Origin: Planobispora rosea | GTDB lineage: Bacteria; Actinomycetota; Actinomycetes; Streptosporangiales; Streptosporangiaceae | DNA length: 64,000 nucleotides | Assembly: GCF_014648175.1 (NCBI RefSeq) | Contig: NZ_BMQP01000017.1 | Location: 103,479 to 167,478 of the forward strand | Direction of reading: 5' to 3' | In this document: piece by piece, positions 50,791 to 60,508 of the stretch | How the letters are laid out: every line of letters starts with the position of its first letter | Numbering within the stretch: the first letter of the stretch is position 1 | Made by a program: the position numbers and the translations under genes | Notes under the pieces: generated by a model | Databases searched by the model: none | What the model saw: only the letters and a program-made list of their open reading frames with translations | What the model was told of the DNA's origin: nothing

Positions 50791-50870
50791 TCGCCCGGAT
50801 CGGGCGGGGCCCGCCTTCGCCCGGATCGGGCGGGGGCCCGCCTTCGCCTGGATCAGGCGGGGGCCCGCCA
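50791..50870. repeat. Three tandem 26-27-bp repeats
   Basis: Units at 50791-50816, 50817-50843 and 50844-50870 share TCGCCCGGATCGGGCGGGG followed by CCCGCC; each is an imperfect hairpin. The third unit encodes the C-terminus of the DUF2293 protein. Confidence 0.88.
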
Positions 50871-51890
50871 GGCGCCGAGCACCCGGTCGATGTCCGTCCG
50901 GATCCGGTCGCGGGCCTCGGTCCGGGGCACTCCGGACATCAGCATCCGGTCGTAGTCGGTGTCGAGGTGCCGCACCGAGGCGATCACGGCGAGTGTGACG
51001 GCGTTCTCGTCGAGGACGCGGGCGGCGGCGGTCCGGCCCACCCGGCCGCTGCCGCGTTGACCGGCGTGCCGGGCGATCTCCCCGGCCCGCTCCGGCGGGC
51101 AGCCGGGGAAGAGCCTGACGATCTCCGCGGCCATCCCGGCCTGGAACCGCACGTCCTCCTCCGCCCGCCGCTCGCGGTCGCGCTCCCGGCGGCGCAGCCG
51201 TACCTCCTCGTCGGCCAGGCACTGCTCCTCGGCCAGCGCCAGCGCGGCCTCCTCCACCAGGATGCCCAGGCGCTCGTACCTCCTGCGCCGGGAGTTGAAG
51301 CGGACCACCACGGCGGCCAGCCCGCTCTCCTTCTTCGCCCGGCGGCTGAGTGCCGCGTTTCCCGCGGGAAGGAAGACCAGGTGGTCCAGGTCGGCGCAGG
51401 TCAGGCAGTGGGGAGCGCCCTCCTCCATGATCAGGTAAGGGCCGGTGTCCCGGCACTCCGCGCACTCCCAGGCCTTCAGCGGCTCGACCACCATCAGGTC
51501 GGGAGCCTTGGCCTGCCGTTCGGCGAGCTGCCTGCGCCGGGCCTCGCTCATCTCCGGGGAGATCCAGTGGATCCGGAAGGCGGCGTCGTCCCCGTCGGTG
51601 AGGAAGCGCAGCGGGCCCCGGTCGCGGGAGGCCGACACGTAGGGGGTCTCGCTGGGCACGAGACCCCGCTCCTCGGCCCACCGCCGCAGGATCGCCACCG
51701 CGTCGGCCATCTTCGCGCCGTCCACGGCCGCGAGCTGCTCCAGCGTGTCCGCCCTGCCCTGCCGCCAGGTGTCCACGTGCCGGGTGTGCAGCCAGCGCAC
51801 CCCGGTGAGCACGTCGATCGCGGTCACGAACTTCCGCTGCGCGAGCGCGGCCTCCGCCGCCTCCACGACCCTCCGGTCAAGCTTCGCCAC
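50853..51890 (-). CDS. DUF2293-domain protein with zinc-ribbon
   Basis: A 345-residue protein. Residues about 140-170 contain paired cysteines (CAECRD and HCLTCAD), a likely zinc ribbon. A charged coiled coil (LRRRERDRERRAEEDVRFQ) follows at about 225-245, then a C-terminal DUF2293 domain (IVRLFPGCPPERAGEIARHA, VRHLDTDYDRMLM, GVPRTEARDRIR). It may bind nucleic acid; role unknown. Its stop falls inside a tandem repeat and another 15-bp repeat sits upstream of its start. Confidence 0.72.
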   Translation of the reverse strand: MAKLDRRVVEAAEAALAQRKFVTAIDVLTGVRWLHTRHVDTWRQGRADTLEQLAAVDGAKMADAVAILRRWAEERGLVPSETPYVSASRDRGPLRFLTDGDDAAFRIHWISPEMSEARRRQLAERQAKAPDLMVVEPLKAWECAECRDTGPYLIMEEGAPHCLTCADLDHLVFLPAGNAALSRRAKKESGLAAVVVRFNSRRRRYERLGILVEEAALALAEEQCLADEEVRLRRRERDRERRAEEDVRFQAGMAAEIVRLFPGCPPERAGEIARHAGQRGSGRVGRTAAARVLDENAVTLAVIASVRHLDTDYDRMLMSGVPRTEARDRIRTDIDRVLGAWRAPA

Positions 51891-51921
51891 CGCTCCAGCT
51901 TGCCGGAGTCCGGCGGAGGCC

Positions 51922-51966
51922 GCACCCGCGGCGGGAGCACCCGCGGCGGGAGCACCCGCGGCGGGC
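51922..51966. repeat. Three tandem 15-bp repeats
   Basis: GCACCCGCGGCGGGA is repeated at 51922 and 51937, with a near copy at 51952-51966, between the DUF2293 gene and menB. Confidence 0.9.
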
Positions 51967-51986
51967 GCGGCCTGCGAAGGCCCCGG

Positions 51987-52895
51987 TCAGAAGTACCAGG
52001 GGAAGGGGCTCCAGTCGGGGTCCCGCTTCTCCAGGAACGAGTCACGGCCCTCGACGGCCTCGTCGGTCATGTAGGCCAGGCGGGTGGTCTCGCCCGCGAA
52101 GAGCTGCTGGCCGACGAGTCCGTCGTCGATCAGGTTGAAGGAGTACTTCAGCATGCGCTGGGCCATGGGGCTCTTGCCGTTGATCTTCCGGGCCCACTCC
52201 AGCGCGGTCCGCTCCAGTTCCGCGTGCGGGACCACGGCGTTGACCATGCCCATCCGGTGGGCGTCCTCGGCGGTGTAGGTGTCGCCGAGGAAGAAGATCT
52301 CGCGGGCGAACTTCTGGCCCACCTGGCGGGCCAGGTAGGCCGAGCCGTACCCGCCGTCGAAGCTGGCCACGTCGGCGTCGGTCTGCTTGAAGCGGGCGTG
52401 CTCGCGGCTGGCGAGCGTCAGGTCGGCCACCACGTGCAGGCTGTGCCCGCCCCCCGCGGCCCAGCCCGGCACCACGCAGACGACGACCTTCGGCATGAAG
52501 CGGATCAGCCGCTGGACCTCCAGGATGTGCAGGCGGCCCGCACGCGCCGGGTCGACGCTCTCGGAGGTCTCCCCGGCGGCGTACCTGTAGCCGTCGCGTC
52601 CCCGGATGCGCTGGTCGCCGCCGGAGCAGAAGGCCCACCCGCCGTCCTTCGGCGAGGGCCCGTTCCCGGTGAGCAGCACGCAGCCGACGTCGCTGCTCAT
52701 CCGGGCGTGGTCGAGCGCGCGGTAGAGCTCGTCCACGGTCGAGGGCCGGAACGCGTTGCGGACCTCGGGCCGGTTGAACGCGATCCGTACCGTCCCCTGG
52801 TCCACGGCGCGGTGGTAGGTGATGTCGGTGAAGTCGAAGCCCTCGACCTCACGCCATGCCGCCGGATCGAACAGCTCCGAGATCATTCCTGTCAT
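51987..52895 (-). CDS. menB: 1,4-dihydroxy-2-naphthoyl-CoA synthase
   Basis: A 302-residue crotonase-fold enzyme that closes the naphthoquinone ring in the classical menaquinone pathway. MenB markers: RIAFNRPEVRNAFRPSTVDE, AFCSGGDQRIRG, VPGWAAGGGHSLHVVADLTL, KQTDADVASFDGGYGSAYLA and the C-terminal SFLEKRDPDWSPFPWYF. It is ten bases downstream of a polysaccharide deacetylase gene and probably cotranscribed. Other men genes are not in the window. Confidence 0.95.
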   Translation of the reverse strand: MTGMISELFDPAAWREVEGFDFTDITYHRAVDQGTVRIAFNRPEVRNAFRPSTVDELYRALDHARMSSDVGCVLLTGNGPSPKDGGWAFCSGGDQRIRGRDGYRYAAGETSESVDPARAGRLHILEVQRLIRFMPKVVVCVVPGWAAGGGHSLHVVADLTLASREHARFKQTDADVASFDGGYGSAYLARQVGQKFAREIFFLGDTYTAEDAHRMGMVNAVVPHAELERTALEWARKINGKSPMAQRMLKYSFNLIDDGLVGQQLFAGETTRLAYMTDEAVEGRDSFLEKRDPDWSPFPWYF

Positions 52896-52905
52896 CCGGG
52901 AAAGG

Positions 52906-53967
52906 TTAGTAGGCGACGGCGCGGTCGGCGAAACGCTTGACCATGAAGGGCGCCTTGAACTTCGGGTAGGCGACCGTCTTGGCGTCGCCGTCGGAGGTGA
53001 AGCGCTCGCCGGGGTTCTTCTTCAGCCAGTCGAGCCAGGCGGTGGAGCAGAACTTGGCGCAGTCGCCCTTCTTGTCCATCGCCCGGATCCGGGGGATGCC
53101 GACCGCGTTGAAGTCCTTGACGTACGGCGACGGCGCGGGGGTGTATCCGGCGAGGAAGACTCCCCCGTAGTTGTAGCTGACGTCCCCGGCGCTGCCCTTG
53201 AGGCCCCACGTCTTCGTGCTCGGCTGGTTGCCGTACGGCAGCGCCAGCGTCACCGGGGCGGTGTTGATCAGCTTGGTGATGAGCTGGTGACCTCGGACGA
53301 TCTCCGCGGTCACCTCCTTCTTGGACCTGCCGAGGAGGTTGACGTGGTCGTAGGTGTGGTTGCCGATGTCGAACCCGTTGTCGTGCAGCCACGTGAGCAT
53401 CTGCGTCTGCTCCTCGGGCGTGGCCTTGCCGAACATGTCACGGGTGACGTAGAAGGTCGCCACCGGCCGGAACCCGGGGTACCGCTTGGCGACGTCCTGC
53501 AGGATGGCGACGGCGGTGTTCGGCGCCGGCGCGCCGCTCCCGTCCAGGGTGAGTTGCGACGGCGAGGCGTCGTCGAAGGTGAGGACGACCGGGTGGCGCC
53601 CCTCCGGGATGCCGATGTTGCCGGTGACGTACTCGGCGGCCGTGATCGGGACGTAGCCCTCCTTGGCCAGCCGCTCCAGCTCCGTGCGGAACTGCTTGGG
53701 GGTGCGGTCGTCGGTGTTCGACGGTTTCTCGATCACCCGGTGGTACATGAGAACGGGGATCTGACCCAGTTCGTTGGCCTTGGCCTTGGCGGCCCTGTCC
53801 TTCTTCGCCTTGAGGGCGGCGGCCTTCTGCGCCGCCGCGGCCTTGGCCTTGGCGGCGGCCGAGACCACCTTCTCCTCGTCGTCGCTGTCCCATGGCATGC
53901 ACCCGGTCAGCACGGCACCCGTCACCACGGCCGCGGTGGCGGCCCTGCCAATCTTCAGACGGCTCAT
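52906..53967 (-). CDS. Lipoprotein polysaccharide deacetylase (NodB-like)
   Basis: A 353-residue extracellular deacetylase anchored as a lipoprotein: signal peptide with lipobox LTGC (Cys23). An Ala/Lys-rich helix (about 32-66) spaces it from the membrane. The NodB domain begins IPVLMYHRV with catalytic Asp in LTFDDASPS and the metal His pair in HTYDHVN. It probably deacetylates peptidoglycan or another wall glycan. ATG at 53967 follows GGGGAGA. Confidence 0.88.
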   Translation of the reverse strand: MSRLKIGRAATAAVVTGAVLTGCMPWDSDDEEKVVSAAAKAKAAAAQKAAALKAKKDRAAKAKANELGQIPVLMYHRVIEKPSNTDDRTPKQFRTELERLAKEGYVPITAAEYVTGNIGIPEGRHPVVLTFDDASPSQLTLDGSGAPAPNTAVAILQDVAKRYPGFRPVATFYVTRDMFGKATPEEQTQMLTWLHDNGFDIGNHTYDHVNLLGRSKKEVTAEIVRGHQLITKLINTAPVTLALPYGNQPSTKTWGLKGSAGDVSYNYGGVFLAGYTPAPSPYVKDFNAVGIPRIRAMDKKGDCAKFCSTAWLDWLKKNPGERFTSDGDAKTVAYPKFKAPFMVKRFADRAVAY

Positions 53968-54204
53968 CGCGTCTCCCCAGCTCACTGATGATACGCACCT
54001 TGTCCCCGCCGTCCCGTGAGCTGATCTCCGTGTCAGGCAAAGAGTTCGTCGGCGGCGGGTGTGGCGGGAGGGACGGCAGGGGGGAAGGGGCGCGGGGAGA
54101 GGACGGGTCGGTGGGGGGAACCGGGGTCACGGCAGACGGGAGGCCGTACGGCGGGACGACGTGTCCCTGCCGCGTCGTCCGCGGTACGGCACGGCGTTCC
54201 CGGG

Positions 54205-54618
54205 TTACGACGTGGCGAGCGCGGACGTGACGAGAGACTTGTTCCCCGCGACCCGCGTGGTGGGGGCCTTGATGGTCTTCGGCCGGGGCGCCCGCTCGCC
54301 GGGTGCTTCAGCGATCTCCACCGGGGGCGCCTGCACCGTGATCGCGTGCAGGTGTCCGCCGTGGTGGTCGTGGCGGTCGGCGTCCTCGTCGTCGAACCAC
54401 ACGCCGCCGTGGGCGAGGTAGCGGAAGCAGATGTCCCGGTCGGCGGGGACGGTGACGTTCACCTGGTAGGCGCCGTTCTTCCGCTGCATCGGGTGGGAGT
54501 ACGGGTCCCAGCCGTTGAAGTCGCCGACCAGGGAGACACCACCCGGGGCCCGCTCGGCCGGCACGGAGAAGGTGAGCTTGACCTGTCCGTTCTTGGTGGG
54601 CTTACCACGCTTGATCAC
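54205..54618 (-). CDS. CBM48-type (isoamylase early set) small protein
   Basis: A 137-residue protein built on an AMPK-beta/CBM48 glycogen-binding-like fold: VKLTFSVPAE, VSLVGDFNGWDPYSHPM, QVNVTVPADRDICFRYLA, GGVWFDDEDAD. It ends with a Pro-rich tail. Such stand-alone modules may bind alpha-glucan or serve as adaptors. GTG at 54618 follows CAGGAGG; a longer in-frame start lacks a site. Confidence 0.82.
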   Translation of the reverse strand: MIKRGKPTKNGQVKLTFSVPAERAPGGVSLVGDFNGWDPYSHPMQRKNGAYQVNVTVPADRDICFRYLAHGGVWFDDEDADRHDHHGGHLHAITVQAPPVEIAEAPGERAPRPKTIKAPTTRVAGNKSLVTSALATS

Positions 54619-54923
54619 TGAAGTCCTCCTGAACTCGCTGCCTGATCGGCTCATGGCCGTGGCCCGGGCTCCGGAGGACGGGCGGGGGCACCCTCGACCT
54701 GACGCGCGGCCTTCCCCGCGAGTCGCGGGCAGGGCCGTCCGTGCCGGTTGCGAAGGTCGTCACGCAGGACCGGAATCCGCGGTGCCCGAGCCGGGCGGAC
54801 CATGAGAATCTTCATTTCTGGTCCCCTGCGGACGGTGGGGACACACTGGTCCTTGGACAGGATTTACGTCGGCGTGCCGCTATCCGGACATGAATGGACC
54901 AGACGGGCTTCGGCGGCAGGCTG
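54619..54923. other. Gene-free region between two minus-strand genes
   Basis: About 300 bases from the CBM48 start to the terminator of the phosphotriesterase gene. No supported gene on either strand; it should hold the promoter of the CBM48 gene. Confidence 0.4.
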
Positions 54924-54940
54924 GGCCGGGGTGCCCGGCC
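54924..54940 (-). terminator. Hairpin after the phosphotriesterase-like gene
   Basis: GGCCGGG (54924-54930) and CCCGGCC (54934-54940) form a perfect short stem four bases beyond the minus-strand stop. Confidence 0.55.
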
Positions 54941-54944
54941 GGGG

Positions 54945-55937
54945 TCAGTAGGCGCCGGTGTTCTCGAAGTAGCGGCGGGGGACCTCGACGAGCATCGTGG
55001 TGATCTGCTCCTCGGTGACACCGTGCTTGCGCAGGTAGGGCAGGACCTCCTGGTCGATGTGGAGGTAGTGCCACTGCGGCAGGAAGGCCAGGACGTCCGG
55101 GTCGATCCAGTCGATGTAGCAGGAGGCGTCCTGCGAGAGCACCATCTGCCCGGCGAACCCGCGCCGGCACATCTCCACGACGATGTCGGCGCGCGCCTCG
55201 AAGGTGGTGTCCAGGTTGATGCCGAAGCGGTCCATGCCGAGGATGAAGCCGGCCTCCGCCAGCTCGGTGAGGTGGTCGGCGTCGGTGGTGTCACCGCTGT
55301 GCCCGAGCACGACGCGGCGCGGGTCGACGCCCTCCTCGTCGCAGAGCACCCGCTTGACCTCCAGCCCCGTACGGCTGCCCGGGTGCGTGTGCACCGTGAC
55401 GGGGGCGCCGGTCCGGCGGTGGGCCTTGGCCACGGCCCGCATCACCCGTTCCACGCCGCCGGTCATCCCGGCGTGGTCGATGGCGCACTTGAGGAAGGCC
55501 GCCCGCACCCCGGTCCCGGCGATGCCGTCCTCGATGTCCCCGACGAACATGTCGACCATGGGGTCGGGCAGCTCGGTGCCGAGTGCGGCGGCGAGTCCCG
55601 GGCCCCGGTAGTGGAAGAAGAAGGGGACGTCACCGTAGGTGTAGCAGCCGGTGGCCACGACGATGTTGAGCTCCGGGACCTGCTCGGCGATGCGCTGGAT
55701 GCGCGGGATGTACCTGCCGAGGCCGATGACGGTCGGATCGGCGATCGTGCGCACGCCCTGCGCCGCCAGCGCGCGGAGCTTCTCGACCGCGTCGGCGACC
55801 CGCTCCTCCTCGTCGCCCCACTCGCCGGGGTGGTTCTGCTGGACGTCGGCGGTGAGGACGAACACGTGCTCGTGCATGTAGGTGCGGCCGAGCTCGGCGG
55901 TGTCGATCGGGCCGCGGACGGTGTGGACCTGGGGCAT
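54945..55937 (-). CDS. Phosphotriesterase-family hydrolase, probable lactonase (PLL)
   Basis: A 330-residue amidohydrolase with the full binuclear metal site of phosphotriesterase: His22 and His24 (MHEHV), bridging Lys150 (FLKCAID), His183 (TVHTHPG), His213 (LGHSGD) and Asp270 (LSQDAS). Native substrates of PTE-like lactonases are usually lactones such as gamma-lactones or acyl-homoserine lactones. It starts opposite an LvaA-like kinase gene across a 144-base region with a TetR operator, so it may open gamma-lactones to 4-hydroxy acids for that pathway; this is an inference. GGAAGGG precedes the ATG. Confidence 0.85.
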   Translation of the reverse strand: MPQVHTVRGPIDTAELGRTYMHEHVFVLTADVQQNHPGEWGDEEERVADAVEKLRALAAQGVRTIADPTVIGLGRYIPRIQRIAEQVPELNIVVATGCYTYGDVPFFFHYRGPGLAAALGTELPDPMVDMFVGDIEDGIAGTGVRAAFLKCAIDHAGMTGGVERVMRAVAKAHRRTGAPVTVHTHPGSRTGLEVKRVLCDEEGVDPRRVVLGHSGDTTDADHLTELAEAGFILGMDRFGINLDTTFEARADIVVEMCRRGFAGQMVLSQDASCYIDWIDPDVLAFLPQWHYLHIDQEVLPYLRKHGVTEEQITTMLVEVPRRYFENTGAY

Positions 55938-55998
55938 GGGCGATCCCTTCCGTCGGGCTGGGCGGTCCCTCCCGGTGGAGCAGCCCTTCCGGTGAGCG

Positions 55999-56014
55999 TA
56001 CCGACCGTTTGGTA
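55999..56014. promoter_or_regulatory. TetR-type operator between PLL and LvaA-like genes
   Basis: TACCGACCGTTTGGTA is a near-palindrome that overlaps a probable -10 box (TATGTT, 56013-56018). It matches the site at 58165 in 13 of 16 bases and the ideal dyad TACCGACCGGTCGGTA in 14 of 16. Confidence 0.65.
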
Positions 56015-56046
56015 TGTTGTCATCGGCCCCGACGAAGGAGTTTCCC

Positions 56047-56081
56047 GTGCCCATCGCAACCGCCGCCCTCCGGGACGCCGC

Positions 56082-56085
<4 letters not shown>
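56047..56085 (+). CDS. Leader peptide (12 aa) coupled to the LvaA-like kinase gene
   Basis: GTG at 56047 follows a perfect AAGGAG six bases earlier. It encodes MPIATAALRDAA and stops at 56083-56085 in an ATGA overlap with the next gene, whose own ATG has only a weak ribosome site. The arrangement predicts that translation of the leader feeds the main gene. Its expression has not been shown; the prediction rests on the site and overlap. Confidence 0.55.
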
Positions 56086-57176
<1,091 letters not shown>

Positions 57177-57309
57177 CCGGCGGGTCGGGCGGCCGGAACC
57201 CGCACGACCGGCGGACGATTCGCCCGGGGCCGTGCGGGTGCCCGGCCGCCGACACGCGGTATGACCAGGTTGGTGGCTTTGGCGACTTCGATGCGGGATA
57301 CCGGCTGGC

Positions 57310-57315
57310 TACCCT
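57310..57315 (+). promoter_or_regulatory. -10 box for leaderless sirtuin gene
   Basis: TACCCT fits TANNNT and lies seven bases before the ATG at 57323; there is no ribosome site. Confidence 0.45.
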
Positions 57316-57322
57316 CGTGCGC

Positions 57323-58024
57323 ATGATCGTGACAGCGCTGACGGGGGCGGGAATCTCCACGGAATCGGGGATCCCGGACTATCGCGGCCCGGACGGGCTG
57401 TGGCGCAGGGACCCGGACTACGAGAAGCTCGTCACCTACGACCACTACATGGCGGATCCGGAGATCCGGCGCCGCTCGTGGCTGTTCCGCCGCGACAGCC
57501 CCGCCTGGCGGGCCGAGCCGAACGCCGCGCACCGCGCCCTGGCCGCCCTGCCGGACGCGTGGATCGTCACCCAGAACGTCGACGGCCTGCACCAGCGCGC
57601 CGGATCGCCGCCGGAGCGGGTGCTGGAGCTGCACGGCAACATGTTCGGCGCGGTGTGCACGGCGTGCGGCGCCCGCTCGACGACCCGGGAGGCGATCGAC
57701 CGGGTCCTGGCGGGGGAGAACGACCCCGCCTGCCACGAGTGCGGGGGGATCCTGAAGACGACCACGGTCATGTTCGGCCAGGCCCTCGAACCTGCCGTCC
57801 TCATGCGGGCGATCAAGGCGGCCGAGGAGTGCGAGCTGTTCCTCGCGATCGGCACCTCGTTGCAGGTGCAGCCCGCCGCCTCCCTGGCCCGGGTCGCGGT
57901 CGAGGCGGGCGCCCGGCTGGTCATCGTCAACGGTGAGCCGACGCCGTACGACCACATGGCCGATGAGGTGATCAACGAGCCGATCGGCGCCGCCGTGCCC
58001 CGCCTCTGCGCCGCTCTCACCTGA
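57323..58024 (+). CDS. NAD-dependent protein deacylase, Sir2 family
   Basis: A 233-residue sirtuin: GAGISTESGIPDYRG (NAD-binding), TQNVDGLHQRAG, catalytic His104 in ELHGN, zinc cysteines at 112, 115, 137 and 140 (CTAC, CHEC), then FGQALEP and GTSLQVQP. It removes acetyl or longer acyl groups from lysines; bacterial CobB controls acyl-CoA synthetases. In this cluster it could keep the acyl-CoA ligase of the pathway active; this is an inference. Leaderless start suspected. Confidence 0.93.
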   Translation: MIVTALTGAGISTESGIPDYRGPDGLWRRDPDYEKLVTYDHYMADPEIRRRSWLFRRDSPAWRAEPNAAHRALAALPDAWIVTQNVDGLHQRAGSPPERVLELHGNMFGAVCTACGARSTTREAIDRVLAGENDPACHECGGILKTTTVMFGQALEPAVLMRAIKAAEECELFLAIGTSLQVQPAASLARVAVEAGARLVIVNGEPTPYDHMADEVINEPIGAAVPRLCAALT

Positions 58025-58164
58025 CGTCTGGGAGAGCACCTGACGCGTGGAACGGGCGGCGGGAACGGGGATCCGGTACAGGCGGCCGTACGGCGGGCCG
58101 CCCCGCCTCCCCGCCCCTCCTCGCCCTGCCTCCTCGCCCCGCTTCCCGTTCGGGCTCCCTGGCG

Positions 58165-58180
58165 GACCGACCGGTCGGTA
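58165..58180. promoter_or_regulatory. TetR-type operator before the acyl-CoA dehydrogenase
   Basis: GACCGACCGGTCGGTA contains the perfect palindrome ACCGACCGGTCGGT. It lies 52 bases upstream of the ATG, just before a probable -10 box TACGGT (58179-58184). The same motif appears at 55999-56014. Confidence 0.75.
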
Positions 58181-58231
58181 CGGTAGGAATGCAGGTGACC
58201 GTTCCCTGCGGGCCGTCCTGAAGGGGTTCCC

Positions 58232-59467
58232 ATGGCCATCGACTTCACCCTCGCCCCCGAGCACGAGGAGATCCGCCGGCGAGTGCGGACCTTCATCCAG
58301 GAGACCGTCATCCCCGCCGTCAAGGACTTCGACGACGAGGGAAGGGTCACCAGCCGGGAGGAGTACATCCGCACCATCCTGGAGCTGCGCGGCAAGGCGC
58401 AGGCCGAGGGGCTCTGGCTGCCGCACATGCCCAAGGAGTGGGGCGGCATGGGCCTGGGCCACGTCGAACTGGCCATGGTGCAGTCCGAGGCGGCCAAGAC
58501 CCGGCTGGGGCCGTGGATCCTCAACTGCGCGGCCCCCGACGAGGGCAACATGCACACGCTGCTGCACTGGGGGACCGACGAGCAGAAGGAGAAGTACCTC
58601 AAGCCGCTCCTCAAGGGCGTGAAGATGTCGTGCTTCGCCATGACCGAGCCCGAGGTCGCCGGCTCCGACCCCACGCTCATCCGCACGCACGCCGTCAAGG
58701 ACGGCGACGAATGGGTCATCAACGGGCACAAGTGGTTCATCTCCAACGCCCGCCGGGCGAGCTTCGCCATCCTCATCGCCAAGACCGAGCTGGACGCGCC
58801 CGAGGGAGCCCGCGGGGCCAACACCGCCTTCCTCGTCGATCTGCCGCAGGAGGGCTGGAACGACGTCCGGGAGGTCGAGACGATGCACGGCTCGACCGGG
58901 CACAGCGAGATCGTCATCACCGACCTGCGGGTGCCGGACAGTCAGATCCTCGGCGGCCGGGGCAACGGCCACCGCCTGGGCCAGTACCGCCTGGGCCCGG
59001 CCCGGCTGGCCCACTGCATGCGCTGGATCTCGCAGGCCGAGACGGCGCTCGACATGATGGTGGACCGGGCGCTCAACCGCTACAGCCACGGCTCGCTGCT
59101 GGCCGAGAAGCAGGGCGTCCAGTGGCTGATCGCCGACTCGGCCATGGAGCTCTACCAGTGCAAGCTCATGGTCCTGCACGCCGCCTCGAAGATCGACAAG
59201 GGTGAGGACTTCCGCACCGAGGTCTCGATGGCCAAGCACTTCGTGGCCAACAGCCTCAACCGGATCGTGGACCGGGCGATCCAGGTGCACGGCGCACTCG
59301 GCTACTCCACCGACACGCCGCTGGCCCACATGTTCCAGCACGCCCGCTGGGCCCGCTTCGCGGACGGTGCCGACGAGATCCACCAGATGCGCATCGCCGA
59401 ACGCACGATCGCGGCCTACCGGGCCACCGGATCGACCAACGCCGCCACGGGAGGGCTGCCGCTTTGA
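58232..59467 (+). CDS. Acyl-CoA dehydrogenase, ACAD10/11-LvaC type
   Basis: A 411-residue FAD enzyme. It differs from fatty-acid ACADs in the way ACAD10/11 do: CAAPDEGNMHTLLHWGT, EQKEKYLKPLLKG, SCFAMTEPEVAGSDPT, and EWVINGHKWFISNA. The C-terminal region includes VHGALGYSTDTPLAHMFQHA and the DGADEIHQMRIAE segment expected to carry the catalytic base. In the LvaC/ACAD11 scheme it acts on 4-phosphorylated acyl-CoA and removes phosphate. AGGGG precedes the ATG; the stop overlaps the SDR start. Operator upstream. Confidence 0.87.
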   Translation: MAIDFTLAPEHEEIRRRVRTFIQETVIPAVKDFDDEGRVTSREEYIRTILELRGKAQAEGLWLPHMPKEWGGMGLGHVELAMVQSEAAKTRLGPWILNCAAPDEGNMHTLLHWGTDEQKEKYLKPLLKGVKMSCFAMTEPEVAGSDPTLIRTHAVKDGDEWVINGHKWFISNARRASFAILIAKTELDAPEGARGANTAFLVDLPQEGWNDVREVETMHGSTGHSEIVITDLRVPDSQILGGRGNGHRLGQYRLGPARLAHCMRWISQAETALDMMVDRALNRYSHGSLLAEKQGVQWLIADSAMELYQCKLMVLHAASKIDKGEDFRTEVSMAKHFVANSLNRIVDRAIQVHGALGYSTDTPLAHMFQHARWARFADGADEIHQMRIAERTIAAYRATGSTNAATGGLPL

Positions 59468-60318
59468 GCCAGACGGATTCGAGTCAGACGGACAACCGGT
59501 TCGCCGGGGACGGCGCGGGGATGCTCAGCGGGGTCGGCGGGAACCGGCCCGCCGAGGCGGCCGGCGCCGTCCGGAGCGACCGGCTGGAGGGCAGGGTCGC
59601 CCTCGTCACCGGCGGCGGCAACGGAATCGGAGCGGCCGTGGCCCGCAGGCTGGCCGCCGGCGGGGCGAAGGTCGTCGTCGCCGACATCGACGACGCCGCG
59701 GGCAAGGGCGTCGCCGAGGAGGTCGGCGGGGTGTTCGCCCGCTGCGACGTGACGCGGCTGGAGGAGAACGAGGCCGCCGTCGCCACCGCCGTCGACCGGT
59801 ACGGCCGGCTCGACCTGGCCTTCCTCAACGCCGGCATCTCCTCGGGCTGCGGGCTGGGCGAGGACTTCGACCTCCGGCGTTACCGGCTGGCGATGGGCGT
59901 CAACCTCGACGGGGTGGTGTTCGGCGCGCACGCCGCGCTCCCGGCGCTGCTGGCCTCCGGCGGCGGCACGATCGTGGCGACCGCCAGCATGGCGGGCATC
60001 GTCGGCATCCCCTCCGATCCCATCTACGCCGCCAACAAGCACGCCGTCGTCGGGCTCGTCCGCTCCCTCGCCCAGGACCTCGCCCCGCGCGGCGTCAAGG
60101 TTCAGGCGCTGTGCCCGTCGTTCGCCGACACGGCGATCCTGGGTGAGGGGAAGGCCCTGCTGGAGCAGATCGGTTTCCCGATCCTGGAGGTCTCGACCGT
60201 CGTCGACGCGTTCTTCCGGCTCCTCGACAGCGACGGCACGGGCGAGTGCTGGTTCGTGATCCCCGGCCGGGAGAGCCAGCCCTTCGCCTTCCGCCGGGCC
60301 CCCGGCCCACGGGCGTGA
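59464..60318 (+). CDS. Short-chain dehydrogenase/reductase
   Basis: A 284-residue SDR: 40 residues of flexible head, then LVTGGGNGIGAAVARRLA (NAD binding), FLNAGISSG (NAG motif), catalytic Ser in ATASMAGIVG and Y-x3-K in YAANKHAVVGLV, then a variable C-terminus. It could oxidise the 3-hydroxyacyl-CoA made by the dehydrogenase step, like LvaD in the levulinate pathway. The TTG start overlaps the ACAD stop (TTGA), so both are coupled. Confidence 0.85.
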   Translation: MSQTDSSQTDNRFAGDGAGMLSGVGGNRPAEAAGAVRSDRLEGRVALVTGGGNGIGAAVARRLAAGGAKVVVADIDDAAGKGVAEEVGGVFARCDVTRLEENEAAVATAVDRYGRLDLAFLNAGISSGCGLGEDFDLRRYRLAMGVNLDGVVFGAHAALPALLASGGGTIVATASMAGIVGIPSDPIYAANKHAVVGLVRSLAQDLAPRGVKVQALCPSFADTAILGEGKALLEQIGFPILEVSTVVDAFFRLLDSDGTGECWFVIPGRESQPFAFRRAPGPRA

Positions 60319-60367
60319 TCCGGGCTCCCCGCCCGGAGCCGGCATCGCGCGGCCGGTCCGAGGCGCC

Positions 60368-60456
60368 GTGAACCCGGACGGGGAGTACCCGTGAACCCGG
60401 ACGGGGAGTACCCGTGAACCCGGACGGGGAGTACCCGTGAACCCGGACGGGGAGTA
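60368..60456. repeat. 23-bp tandem repeat, nearly four copies
   Basis: A 23-bp unit starting GTGAACCCGGACGGGGAGTA occurs at 60368-60390, 60391-60413 and 60414-60436, followed by a partial copy at 60437-60456, in the gap between the SDR and the broken sigma factor gene. The copies are identical. Confidence 0.95.
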
Positions 60457-60508
60457 GTGGCGAGACAGGGCTGACCATGTTCCCCACGGGAAGGCCGGCC
60501 TCCATGCC

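Noticed and set aside
54748..54951. 67-residue plus-strand frame before the PTE gene
   Set aside because: No ribosome site, no conserved pattern; runs into the PTE gene antisense.
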